From a virus, in the IMG/VR virus record IMGVR_UViG_3300009181_000417, positions 1-21,294 of that record: 21,294 nt of DNA. The stretch is one strand, 5' to 3'. The position numbers and the translations under genes were made by a program. A model generated the notes under the pieces. It worked only from the letters and a program-made list of their open reading frames with translations, was not told the DNA's origin and made no database searches. Below, piece after piece: positions 1 to 5,607 of this stretch (its first letter is position 1; each line of letters starts with the position of its first letter).

Positions 1-90
1 AATCTAGTTCCCGTGTGTCCGAATCATCATCAAATGATTCATACAAAGAAGTGGGGAATTCAGACCGTGGCACAGATAAAAGAAAAACTT
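1..90. other. Left edge, no gene recognised; one perfect hairpin
   Basis: No coding sequence or complete tRNA is visible here. Positions 21-27 and 34-40 form a perfect 7-bp stem with a 6-nt loop. Positions 6-12 can also pair with a G-rich stretch at 53-59 with one G-T wobble, which would enclose the hairpin. The first 16 bases read like the T-loop end, T-stem and acceptor 3' strand of a tRNA cut by the window edge, but too little is present to call one. Confidence 0.3.
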
Positions 91-164
91 CGGGGCGTGG
101 GCTAAAGGTGAGCCGCTTGCTTTGGGAGCAAGACATCAAGTGAGTTCGATTCTCACCGCCCCGA
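91..164 (+). tRNA. tRNA-Pro (TGG)
   Basis: Complete cloverleaf. The acceptor CGGGGCG (91-97) pairs fully with CGCCCCG (157-163), with discriminator A164. The D-stem is GGCT/AGCC, the anticodon stem CTTGC/GCAAG with loop TTTGGGA gives anticodon TGG, and the T-arm is GTGAG-TTCGATT-CTCAC. The 3' CCA is not encoded. The anticodon has U34 and would favour CCA codons. Confidence 0.95.
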
Positions 165-216
165 CTTAGTAGGGCACTTGTCAAGTGCAGATAATTGTAG
201 TATCTTTAATCAGTAT

Positions 217-288
217 GGCGTGTTCTTCCATCGGTTAGGAAACCTGACTTTCACTCAGGTAAGACGGGTTCGACTCCCGTACGCGCTA
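217..288 (+). tRNA. tRNA-Glu (TTC)
   Basis: Cloverleaf with acceptor GGCGTGT/ACGCGCT (two wobble pairs), D-stem TTCC/GGAA, anticodon stem CCTGA/TCAGG with loop CTTTCAC (anticodon TTC), and T-arm ACGGG-TTCGACT-CCCGT. The discriminator is A288 and CCA is not encoded. The gap before it holds a small perfect inverted repeat (174-188) of unknown role. Confidence 0.92.
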
Positions 289-346
289 CTTGTAGTACGA
301 TGGGCTGTGGAATCCGGTCAGGCATAATCCTGTTCAATGTATATTC

Positions 347-419
347 CCTCCTGTAGCTCATCGGTCAGAGCAGTCGCCTTATAAGCGACCGGCAGCTAGT
401 TCAATTCTAGCCGGGAGGA
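347..419 (+). tRNA. tRNA-Ile (TAT)
   Basis: Acceptor CCTCCTG/CGGGAGG, D-stem GCTC/GAGC, anticodon stem GTCGC/GCGAC around loop CTTATAA, T-arm GCTAG-TTCAATT-CTAGC, discriminator A419. The anticodon is TAT as encoded, matching the AUA codon. Most bacteria instead read AUA with a CAT-anticodon tRNA-Ile modified to lysidine, so this is an uncommon isoacceptor. CCA is not encoded. Confidence 0.92.
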
Positions 420-442
420 TTTAGAAGTTTGAAAATCGTTAT

Positions 443-513
443 TCCCCTTTCGTCTAACGGCAGGACAGCGGCCTTTGGAGCCGTGAATCGTGGTTCGAAT
501 CCATGCGGGGGAA
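443..513 (+). tRNA. tRNA-Gln (TTG)
   Basis: D-stem GTCT/GGAC, anticodon stem GCGGC/GCCGT with loop CTTTGGA (anticodon TTG), T-arm CGTGG-TTCGAAT-CCATG. The acceptor TCCCCTT/CGGGGGA pairs at positions 1-6, with a T-C mismatch at the seventh pair. The discriminator is A513. CCA is not encoded. Confidence 0.9.
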
Positions 514-515
514 TT

Positions 516-610
516 TAAAACAAATTGTATGAGGGCGGAAAAGTATCCGAGTCCACCCCGCCAGATGTGTAATGTAGGCGACTCTCGGTCCTACCATACA
601 ATTTGTTTTA
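516..610 (+). ncRNA. Candidate structured RNA with kissing hairpin loops
   Basis: A perfect 16-bp helix (516-531 with 595-610) closes a domain with two hairpins. Hairpin 1 is GGCGG (534-538) with CCGCC (558-562). Hairpin 2 is GTAGG (574-578) with CCTAC (590-594), and it abuts the closing helix. Loop 1 holds CCGAG (547-551), complementary to CTCGG (584-588) in loop 2; alternatively GAGTC (549-553) pairs with GACTC (580-584). This implies a loop-loop tertiary contact. It sits between tRNA-Gln and tRNA-Gly but lacks D- and T-arm sequences and is not a tRNA. The strand follows the flanking tRNAs. No known RNA family is recognised. Confidence 0.5.
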
Positions 611-629
611 TACAATATTAAATACGCCC

Positions 630-658
630 TTGACAGATACATAACACCAATATATACT
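630..658 (+). promoter_or_regulatory. Sigma-70-type promoter upstream of tRNA-Gly
   Basis: A perfect -35 TTGACA (630-635) is followed by a 17-nt spacer and the -10 box TATACT (653-658). The start of transcription would fall near 665, about 10 nt before tRNA-Gly. It would also serve the small gene at 810 if transcripts read past the hairpin at 760-793. Confidence 0.75.
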
Positions 659-674
659 TAAGGGGTAGTACTTT

Positions 675-745
675 GCGGTTCTAGTGTAATAGATAGCACG
701 GTTGGCTTCCAGCTAACAAGTCCGGTGCAACTCCGAGGAACCGCT
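675..745 (+). tRNA. tRNA-Gly (TCC)
   Basis: Acceptor GCGGTTC pairs perfectly with GAACCGC (738-744), discriminator T745. The D-stem is GTGT/GCAC, and the anticodon stem GTTGG/CTAAC with loop CTTCCAG gives anticodon TCC. The T-arm is degenerate: the loop reads TGCAACT instead of TTCNANT and the T-stem has a C-A mismatch. A run of six T residues follows at 747-752. CCA is not encoded. Confidence 0.82.
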
Positions 746-759
746 CTTTTTTGATGTAT

Positions 760-794
760 AAAAGGACTTTATCTTGACGGGTAAAGTCCTTTTT
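760..794 (+). terminator. Intrinsic-terminator-like hairpin after tRNA-Gly
   Basis: A perfect 12-bp inverted repeat (760-771 with 782-793) with a 10-nt loop, ending in a T-run at 790-794. It lies just upstream of the GGAGG of the next gene, so it could terminate tRNA transcripts, protect a processed 5' end, or both. Confidence 0.65.
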
Positions 795-809
795 CACTTT
801 GGAGGTTAT

Positions 810-959
810 ATGAAACATAATGAAGTTGACCTAACACAAATGTCACACGATGATTTTGATTTTATGGTACTGGAAACTCGGGAAAAGTTATCTGATGCCC
901 ACGCCCAATCCTTAAAAGAACAACGAATTCGTCAATTAGAGTCTATTAATAACCAATAA
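810..959 (+). CDS. Small acidic/charged protein of unknown function, 49 aa
   Basis: The start is chosen at ATG 810 because GGAGG lies at 801-805 with 4-nt spacing. An in-frame TTG at 774 would start inside the terminator-like hairpin and has no ribosome site. The product is 49 residues, highly charged, without cysteines, membrane segments or a recognisable motif. The C-terminal half is probably helical, alternating charged residues with Leu/Ile. It sits between tRNA-Gly and the promoter at 969. The strong ribosome site and the position in a + strand series support it being real. I do not recognise a family. Confidence 0.6.
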   Translation: MKHNEVDLTQMSHDDFDFMVLETREKLSDAHAQSLKEQRIRQLESINNQ

Positions 960-968
960 TAGACTGAC

Positions 969-1009
969 TTGACGTATTAACTTGGATGAGGTATATTTAG
1001 TAGTATACC
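969..1009 (+). promoter_or_regulatory. Sigma-70-type promoter with inverted repeat over the -10
   Basis: -35 TTGACG (969-974), 17-nt spacer, -10 TATATT (992-997), predicted start near 1004. GGTATA (990-995) and TATACC (1004-1009) form an inverted repeat that straddles the -10 box and start point, a layout typical of a repressor operator. The same arrangement is present at the promoter at 6748. Confidence 0.75.
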
Positions 1010-1025
1010 CGTTATGGAGAATATT

Positions 1026-1481
1026 ATGGAAAAGCCGATAACCTATGTAAAGGCCACGGAGGACAACAGTTGTGTCCCTGCGTGTCTTGCTATGGTTACT
1101 CATAAAACATTGAAACGTGTATTGTCTGATATTTATGAGTATTGGGAGGCAGAAGGCAAAATATCGGGTACGACCAACGATATTGTTGATGAGTATTTAG
1201 CACAAAACGGATATGCAATACAACGAATTAATTACGAATATTCTCCCGCTAAGTTATTGATTGATGGATGGCCGATTGACCCGTTTGCACCTATCCATAT
1301 TGTCGATGTATGGTCATCAAACCCAGCAGGAATGCACTCAGTTGTAATGGATAAATCTGGTAAAGTCTACGACCCATCCAACAGACGTATGAAAACGCTA
1401 TCACAGTATCAACGAGTATTTGCTATCACCGGTGTTTGGAAAGTCTCGGACACCACACTTATCGCCATCACAAAGGAGTAA
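1026..1481 (+). CDS. Predicted C39-like cysteine peptidase
   Basis: A 151-aa product. ATG 1026 is preferred over the in-frame ATG 1014 because GGAG at 1016-1019 is correctly spaced for 1026 and nothing suitable precedes 1014. The N-terminal motif DNSCVPACLAMV (Cys16, Cys20) followed by MHSVV (His104) and VYDPSN (Asp116) matches the Cys-His-Asp order of papain-fold C39 (bacteriocin leader) peptidases, with Cys16 the likely nucleophile. There is no signal peptide or transporter domain, unlike ABC-transporter C39 peptidases. It follows a strong promoter and is translationally linked to the 51-aa membrane peptide. Possible roles include cleaving a host or phage peptide; the substrate is unknown. 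The motif order is what I see; the family assignment is inferred. Confidence 0.6.
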   Translation: MEKPITYVKATEDNSCVPACLAMVTHKTLKRVLSDIYEYWEAEGKISGTTNDIVDEYLAQNGYAIQRINYEYSPAKLLIDGWPIDPFAPIHIVDVWSSNPAGMHSVVMDKSGKVYDPSNRRMKTLSQYQRVFAITGVWKVSDTTLIAITKE

Positions 1482-1484
1482 GCT

Positions 1485-1640
1485 ATGACATTCGCAATCA
1501 AGAGTATTTTTGTAATTGCCGCTGGTGCTGTATTGTATTTCGTCGCCAAGCATTTGTTTGAATCTCCAGCGGGTACCACTCCACCAAGCAAGGGTGGGCA
1601 ATCTACGGATGAAAGTACCTCGGGTACTGCGCAACAATAA
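1485..1640 (+). CDS. Small single-pass membrane protein, 51 aa
   Basis: A short gene starting at ATG 1485. Its GGAG (1475-1478) overlaps the end of the peptidase gene, which stops at 1481, so the two are likely translated together. Residues 7-20 are hydrophobic (SIFVIAAGAVLYFV) and form one membrane helix or an uncleaved signal; a Pro/Gly/Ser/Thr-rich polar tail follows to residue 51. The stop lies 10 nt before the tmRNA. It could be a lysis, exclusion or peptidase-associated membrane peptide, but no family is recognised. Confidence 0.6.
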   Translation: MTFAIKSIFVIAAGAVLYFVAKHLFESPAGTTPPSKGGQSTDESTSGTAQQ

Positions 1641-1650
1641 ATAGATTTTC

Positions 1651-1995
1651 GGGCGCGCCTGGTTTCGACGGGATGTAGAGGACTAAACTTTGTATCTGGT
1701 TTGGTAATACCAGTAAAACAGACCAAAAAACATAACTGCTAACAACACACTAGCACTCGCTGCTTGAGCTTCGGCTCGTAGCGTGATAAGTTAATCTGAA
1801 CTGTGTAGGGTTGACTTATTACATCACACGGTATATTATTAGAGAGTGGATTGGTATCTAGTAATGAACATTTCAATCCTCCCCACAACTGCATTTGCTT
1901 CTTAATGAGGATGTGGGTAAATATATAAGAAGCTACGTACATAAAAGTTTAGTAGGAAGCAGTCTCGGACGGGGGTTCGACTCCCCCCGCGTCCA
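1651..1995 (+). ncRNA. ssrA: tmRNA (transfer-messenger RNA), one-piece
   Basis: tmRNA rescues ribosomes stalled on broken mRNA by acting first as an alanyl-tRNA and then as a template for a degradation tag. The 5' end GGGCGCG (1651-1657) pairs with CGCGTCC (1988-1994), discriminator A1995. The conserved GGTTTCGACGGG follows the 5' acceptor strand, and the T-arm is GGGGG-TTCGACT-CCCCC (1971-1987). The tag reading frame starts at GCT 1738, after the typical ATAACT, and ends at TGA 1765-1767, giving ANNTLALAA, whose LALAA end resembles protease-recognised tags. A GAGC-TTCG-GCTC hairpin follows the stop, as in helix 5 of tmRNAs. It is not permuted, and CCA is not encoded. Confidence 0.95.
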
Positions 1996-2036
1996 TTTAA
2001 TCGGTTTGTGTTAATAATTTATCAATGGAGAACGGA

Positions 2037-2315
2037 ATGAAATTATTCCAAATTATTACACAATGGTTTTCTAACCAGAAAGCTAGTAGTACTGAATATA
2101 ATGAAAACGTATTGAACGAAATGTTTATCTCTATCATGCGTGAAATAGAACACTCACGTACACTAGGAGAGTTACTGCAGTCCAGACAGTCAATTCGGGA
2201 GTATCACGAAACTGTTGTAGAGTTTAACTCACCTGTATCTTCGGTCAATAAGGGCAAGTTATTAGATGCAAAATGGAATTTAAAATATCGGTTGTGGAAA
2301 TTAACCAAATACTAA
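2037..2315 (+). CDS. Unknown protein, 92 aa
   Basis: The start at ATG 2037 is supported by GGAG at 2027-2030 with 6-nt spacing; the in-frame ATG 2025 overlaps that site and has no signal of its own. The product is 92 aa, probably alpha-helical, with an amphipathic N-terminus (KLFQIITQWF) and no cysteines, membrane segment or known motif. It begins 41 nt after the tmRNA and ends just before the zinc-ribbon gene, so it opens a run of small genes up to the HNH gene. Function unknown. Confidence 0.6.
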   Translation: MKLFQIITQWFSNQKASSTEYNENVLNEMFISIMREIEHSRTLGELLQSRQSIREYHETVVEFNSPVSSVNKGKLLDAKWNLKYRLWKLTKY

Positions 2316-2316
2316 T

Positions 2317-2706
2317 ATGATAAGACGCAAAGTACAGAAAGTATCTGCTGAAATGAAAAAGTCATACCGGAAGGGTATGCGTAAATACTTGATATGTAAA
2401 GAATGTAATTTGCATGAAGTATTGGTATCGTTTGAAATTGGAGCAGTAACATGTGGTAACTGCGTTCAAAAAATGGTCGGCGCACCCGCAGGAATTACAC
2501 CAAAGTCCCCAGACGAAAAATTTCCTCGTGGGTGGGCATTAAAGGCACGATATGTACATACCGACGGAAGAGTATTTGAACGGGGAAAGGCAACAGACGA
2601 GATAGTACAGGCAGAACCGAAGGTGGTACGTACACATCGCAAGGTAAAGACCAAGAAATCGGTTACCCGTGTAATCAAGAAAAAGAAAACTTCAAAGAGA
2701 ACGTGA
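2317..2706 (+). CDS. Zinc-ribbon protein with basic tail, 129 aa
   Basis: Begins one base after the upstream stop, suggesting translational coupling. Two CxxC pairs, C27-x2-C30 (CKEC) and C46-x2-C49 (CGNC), 15 residues apart, form a classic zinc ribbon. The N-terminus and the last ~25 residues are very rich in Lys/Arg, which suggests nucleic-acid binding. Small zinc-ribbon proteins in phages act in transcription, ribosome or recombination roles, but nothing in this sequence tells which. No homologous family is recognised beyond the ribbon. Confidence 0.65.
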   Translation: MIRRKVQKVSAEMKKSYRKGMRKYLICKECNLHEVLVSFEIGAVTCGNCVQKMVGAPAGITPKSPDEKFPRGWALKARYVHTDGRVFERGKATDEIVQAEPKVVRTHRKVKTKKSVTRVIKKKKTSKRT

Positions 2707-2707
2707 T

Positions 2708-3019
2708 ATGTTAAATTTGCCGAACAAGCCATTTTCTGTGATTCGAAAATTTTTACGAGATAATGAAATACTTGTGTATCGGTATATGGTATGGGCAATA
2801 TATCAAGCAGTCAAGTCGGGTGAAACTAAAGCCGAACTATTCTCTTTTGCTGGCGGCGTCAATATCGCCGTAGTACAATATGTGGATTATGAAAAGGTAT
2901 TACTCGACGGGATTGAAAAATTTACTATAGCAGAAGACACAACGTACGTAGCACTGACATATCAGATATTAGATAAATTACGAGTAGAACAATTTCTTAA
3001 CGAGAAACCAACGGAATAA
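2708..3019 (+). CDS. Unknown protein, 103 aa
   Basis: Starts one base after the zinc-ribbon stop (TGATATG), so it is likely coupled to it. The product is 103 aa, mixed helical, with no membrane segment, no cysteines and no motif I can place. The upstream gene's final codons contain only a weak purine-rich site, consistent with re-initiation. It lies two bases before the HNH gene. Function unknown. Confidence 0.6.
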   Translation: MLNLPNKPFSVIRKFLRDNEILVYRYMVWAIYQAVKSGETKAELFSFAGGVNIAVVQYVDYEKVLLDGIEKFTIAEDTTYVALTYQILDKLRVEQFLNEKPTE

Positions 3020-3021
3020 TT

Positions 3022-3528
3022 ATGGGACTAGAATCTACGCGATGCGTAGTTCTCAATGCCACGTATGAACCCATTACAATTGTTTCATCCAAACGAGCTT
3101 TACTATTGTTCCTTGACGGTAAAGCTACAATTGTAGAAGAACATCCGGACTTGGTGGTGCGGTCACCGAATCGGACGTTCCCTGTACCAACAAGTATTGT
3201 ATTAAAACAATATGTAAAGGGACGAGTGATATTCAGAACTAAGGCACTATTGACACAACGAAACCTATTCATCCGAGACCAGTACACATGCCAATATTGT
3301 TTACGACATCGACGTGAATTAAAATCTAGTGAATTTCTCACCCGAGACCACGTAATTCCCCACCATTTAAAAGGAAAGGACGTATGGGAAAATGTAACAA
3401 CTAGTTGTAACAGCTGTAACAACAAGAAAGCATATTTCTCGTTGAATGAATGTGGAATGGTATTAGCAAAACCCCCCGTGGCTCCAACAATCTTTGAAAT
3501 TTGGACACGACAACAGAAAAAACTATAA
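3022..3528 (+). CDS. HNH endonuclease
   Basis: A 168-aa protein with an HNH nuclease core in the second half: the zinc pair CQYC, the metal/catalytic segment LTRDHVIPHHLKG, an Asn in WENV, and a second zinc pair CNSC followed by NNKKA. The N-terminal ~90 residues (VVLNATYEPITIVSSKRALLLFLDGKA) match the front domain of free-standing bacterial and phage HNH proteins. It lies within a co-directional gene run (previous stop at 3019). It could be a homing-type endonuclease or a DNA-processing nuclease; I see no interrupted gene beside it, so the homing role is not shown. Confidence 0.88.
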   Translation: MGLESTRCVVLNATYEPITIVSSKRALLLFLDGKATIVEEHPDLVVRSPNRTFPVPTSIVLKQYVKGRVIFRTKALLTQRNLFIRDQYTCQYCLRHRRELKSSEFLTRDHVIPHHLKGKDVWENVTTSCNSCNNKKAYFSLNECGMVLAKPPVAPTIFEIWTRQQKKL

Positions 3529-3542
3529 AATAAGGAATGGTT

Positions 3543-4163
3543 ATGACAGAAGAAAAAGCACAAGTAAATTTTGATAAGTTTATGGCGTTTGTGAAGGCGG
3601 ACTCCCGCGCCGACCAACTTATCGCAATGTATGAAGATTTTGGTGATGAGTTAAGTCTCGCACCCGCCTCTGGAAAGTCGTATTTTCATAACGCATTTCC
3701 TGGTGGATATTTGGACCACGTAGTACGAGTTACCGAAACAGCATTGCAACTGTCAAAGGTGTACAAGAGTATTGACGGTGATATTGATTTTACAAAGGAA
3801 GAATTGGTGTTTGCCGCACTTCACCATGACCTCGGTAAGCTGGGTATGCCTGGTGCATATCCGTACTATGTAGACCAAGATTCCGATTGGCATAGAAAGC
3901 GCGGGGAACTATATAAGCAGAACGAGCATTTACAATATATGAAGGTGCCTGACCGCGCATTAATGGTACTACAGAGCTATGGTATTAAACTCACTCAGAA
4001 AGAATGGTTGGGCGTCAAGTTGTCTGACGGTATTTATGATGATGGCGCAAAGTCGTATTTGATTAATTATGCTCCATATGCAATGAAGACCTCATTACCC
4101 CGCATCATTCACTGGGCCGATCATATGTCAAGTCAGAGCGAAAACGACAATTCACGATTCTAA
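3543..4163 (+). CDS. HD-domain phosphohydrolase
   Basis: A 206-aa protein. ATG 3543 is preferred over 3537 because AAGGA sits directly against 3537 but is well spaced for 3543. HD signatures are in order: GGYLDHVVRV with His59, then AALHHDLGKLG with His94-His95-Asp96, and near the C-terminus HWADHMS with Asp193. These residues bind the divalent metals in HD hydrolases acting on nucleotides or nucleic acids. There are no fused domains. Substrate cannot be read from sequence; nucleotide or (p)ppGpp-type hydrolysis are possibilities. Followed by a 112-nt intergenic leader. Confidence 0.85.
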   Translation: MTEEKAQVNFDKFMAFVKADSRADQLIAMYEDFGDELSLAPASGKSYFHNAFPGGYLDHVVRVTETALQLSKVYKSIDGDIDFTKEELVFAALHHDLGKLGMPGAYPYYVDQDSDWHRKRGELYKQNEHLQYMKVPDRALMVLQSYGIKLTQKEWLGVKLSDGIYDDGAKSYLINYAPYAMKTSLPRIIHWADHMSSQSENDNSRF

Positions 4164-4169
4164 AATAAC

Positions 4170-4239
4170 GTATAATATAACCGTTCGCAAACCTGTGGAC
4201 GGTTATATTTATAGTAGACCTGTACACTAGGGATTGGTC
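4170..4239 (+). repeat. Duplicated leader element, copy 1 (hairpin plus TATTTATA)
   Basis: About 70 nt nearly identical to 4906-4975. It contains a 10-bp hairpin (4177-4186 with 4197-4206, one wobble) with a 10-nt loop, then TATTTATA (4206-4213) and a conserved tail with TAGACCTG. It forms most of the leader of the methyltransferase gene. It could be a promoter with a palindromic activator site, a 5' stabilising hairpin or a weak terminator; the T-run is too interrupted for a convincing terminator. Confidence 0.75.
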
Positions 4240-4275
4240 ACCCATAACAAGACACAATATTGGGAAGGTTATACT

Positions 4276-4890
4276 ATGGTGAATTTAGATTATTCGGTGG
4301 ACTTTACATGTGCATCCGCATACTCACAGAAAATATGTGATAGTGATGTTACTTTAAACGAAATTAAATTAATTTGCGATTGTATTGTTGAAAATAATAT
4401 CAAAAATTATTTAGAGATTGGTGTATATCGTGGTGCATCAATGTATGGTATAGTAAAATTGTTTAAACTACATGGATATGAACTGGATGCATATGGGTAT
4501 GATTGTTTTGACGCAGGACCGCACACAGACATAGAAAATAGTCATACCTCGGGGTGGCCATCACAGGAGATGGTACAACATATCGTAGATTCCGCTGGTA
4601 AGGTTAAATTAATAGCAGGAGACTCTCGTCTTATCAATAAAGTCATCACGGATATGAAATTTGACTTTGTGTTCCATGATGCAAATCATACAAAAGAAGG
4701 CGTAATCGCAGATTTGCTTGTATTAAAAGATATATTAAATCCAAATGCGTTCGTAGTCGTACATAACAGTGCATACGACGAACCACACAGAAACTTTGGT
4801 GGAAAATCTGCCATAGACTCTTTGGTAGCGGACGGACACTATAAATTTATTAAAACGGCAGATTCCGCAACGCTTCTACAACTCGTATAA
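4276..4890 (+). CDS. Class I SAM-dependent methyltransferase
   Basis: A 204-aa protein from ATG 4276, chosen because GGAAGG (4263-4268) precedes it; a TTG at 4234 in frame lies inside the repeat element and lacks a ribosome site. Motif I is YLEIGVYRGAS, the glycine-rich AdoMet loop; further on, the FDFVFHDANHTKEGVIADL segment matches the motif IV region of the Methyltransf_24 / cephalosporin hydroxylase-like group, followed by DILNPNAFVVVHN. Such enzymes modify sugars or small molecules and are often found in phages beside glycosyltransferases. The target is unknown. The gene is bracketed by two copies of the same leader repeat, which suggests it was acquired or duplicated as a cassette. Confidence 0.8.
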   Translation: MVNLDYSVDFTCASAYSQKICDSDVTLNEIKLICDCIVENNIKNYLEIGVYRGASMYGIVKLFKLHGYELDAYGYDCFDAGPHTDIENSHTSGWPSQEMVQHIVDSAGKVKLIAGDSRLINKVITDMKFDFVFHDANHTKEGVIADLLVLKDILNPNAFVVVHNSAYDEPHRNFGGKSAIDSLVADGHYKFIKTADSATLLQLV

Positions 4891-4905
4891 TAAATTTATT
4901 GATAT

Positions 4906-4975
4906 GTATAGTATAACCGTTCGCAAACCTGTGGACGGTTATATTTATATTAGACCTGCATCACTGGGATGGGGT
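4906..4975 (+). repeat. Duplicated leader element, copy 2
   Basis: Second copy of the 4170-4239 element, starting 15 nt after the methyltransferase stop. The 30-nt hairpin (4913-4942) is identical in both copies; the downstream part, with TATTTATA (4942-4949) and TAGACCTG, differs by a few substitutions and small indels. It forms the leader of the Hsp20 gene. A second possible hairpin follows (GGGGTC at 4971-4976 with GACGCC at 4987-4992, approximate). Confidence 0.75.
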
Positions 4976-5026
4976 CTTTTACCCGTGACGCCTAATATTG
5001 GGGTCACATTATATAGGAGGTCATTT

Positions 5027-5506
5027 ATGACTCGTTTAGTATTTCACCCGTTTAATTCCACTGTATTAAACAACCGAGATAGTTTTATTGGAACTTTTGA
5101 TAAGGTGTTTGATGAACTTACTCGTACCACATTTCCCGAAGTATTTAAGCATATTGGGGCGGAACCGTTTGGTAAATCCGCCTATCCGAAAGTTAATGTT
5201 ATTTCACATGAACATTCGGTAATCATTGAAGCAGAATTAGCTGGATTTACAAAAGAAGATATTAACATTGAAGTAAATGAAGGTGTACTTACTGTCTCGG
5301 GTGGAGCATCGCAAACAACCGAGCAAACTGATAAATCTGTTTATCTACTACGAGAGCTTAAAAGAAGTTCATTTAGTCGCTCCTTTACGCTCGGGGATCA
5401 GTTGGATGCTTCCACCGTTGACGCTTCATTTGATAATGGGTTATTGATTATTTCTATCCAAAAGCTAACAAAGGAGCCAGCAAGTAAAAAGGTTACAATT
5501 AAGTAA
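5027..5506 (+). CDS. Hsp20-family small heat shock protein
   Basis: A 159-aa chaperone of the alpha-crystallin family that holds unfolding proteins as oligomers. ATG 5027 is used because AGGAGG (5015-5020) lies 6 nt upstream; the longer open frame back to 4904 translates the leader repeat. Residues ~50-150 are the alpha-crystallin domain: YPKVNVISHEHSVIIEAEL, GFTKEDINIEVNEGVLTVSG, then SFSRSFTLGDQLDASTVDASFDNGLLIISI, with the conserved GLL ahead of the last strand, ending in a short tail. Hsp20 genes are common in aquatic T4-like phages, where a role in folding phage proteins is supposed. It has its own leader and strong ribosome site. Confidence 0.93.
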   Translation: MTRLVFHPFNSTVLNNRDSFIGTFDKVFDELTRTTFPEVFKHIGAEPFGKSAYPKVNVISHEHSVIIEAELAGFTKEDINIEVNEGVLTVSGGASQTTEQTDKSVYLLRELKRSSFSRSFTLGDQLDASTVDASFDNGLLIISIQKLTKEPASKKVTIK

Positions 5507-5530
5507 TATCATTAAACCATGGAGGTTTTT

Positions 5531-5581
5531 ATGAGTAGTTGCTTAACCCAAACTAGTCACATAACACACGTAACCGATTAA
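5531..5581 (+). CDS. Possible 16-aa leader peptide
   Basis: GGAGG (5521-5525) and 5 T residues precede an ATG that opens a 16-codon frame, MSSCLTQTSHITHVTD, ending at TAA 5579-5581. The last codons and stop overlap an 11-bp hairpin (5568-5578 with 5597-5607). The layout, strong ribosome site, very short frame, hairpin at its end and a terminator-like hairpin before the next gene, resembles a leader-peptide attenuator, but no sensing codon run is present. It may also be a remnant of a decayed gene. Confidence 0.35.
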   Translation: MSSCLTQTSHITHVTD

Positions 5582-5607
5582 CCAGGGGGTGATCACATCG
5601 GTTACGT
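5568..5607 (+). promoter_or_regulatory. Hairpin overlapping the end of the mini-ORF
   Basis: A perfect 11-bp inverted repeat, ACGTAACCGAT / ATCGGTTACGT, with an 18-nt loop containing the TAA stop and a GGGGG run. No T-run follows, so it is not a standard terminator. Its opening would depend on whether a ribosome occupies the mini-ORF. Confidence 0.5.

Noticed and set aside
1-60. A tRNA remnant or a tRNA cut by the left edge
   Set aside because: The first bases can be read as a T-loop and acceptor end, but no pairing partner is in the window.
174-188. Palindrome between tRNA-Pro and tRNA-Glu as a terminator or CRISPR repeat
   Set aside because: A single short copy with no T-run; no repeat array exists anywhere in the window.
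454-642. Minus-strand frame of 62 codons ending in a MDSNHDSRLQR-like peptide
   Set aside because: It is the antisense of tRNA-Gln and of the structured RNA; peptides of this kind are a known false-gene product of tRNA antisense strands.
1401-1726. Two overlapping minus-strand frames
   Set aside because: They oppose the peptidase, the 51-aa gene and the tmRNA 5' end, and no ribosome site is visible.
1739-1942. Minus-strand frame of 67 codons
   Set aside because: It lies entirely inside the tmRNA on the opposite strand.
2997-3617. Minus-strand frame of 206 codons
   Set aside because: Antisense to the clear HNH gene, with a composition rich in Phe, Arg and Cys that is typical of a shadow frame.
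4904-5026. N-terminal extension of Hsp20
   Set aside because: It translates the duplicated leader repeat; AGGAGG before ATG 5027 and the family length fix the start there.
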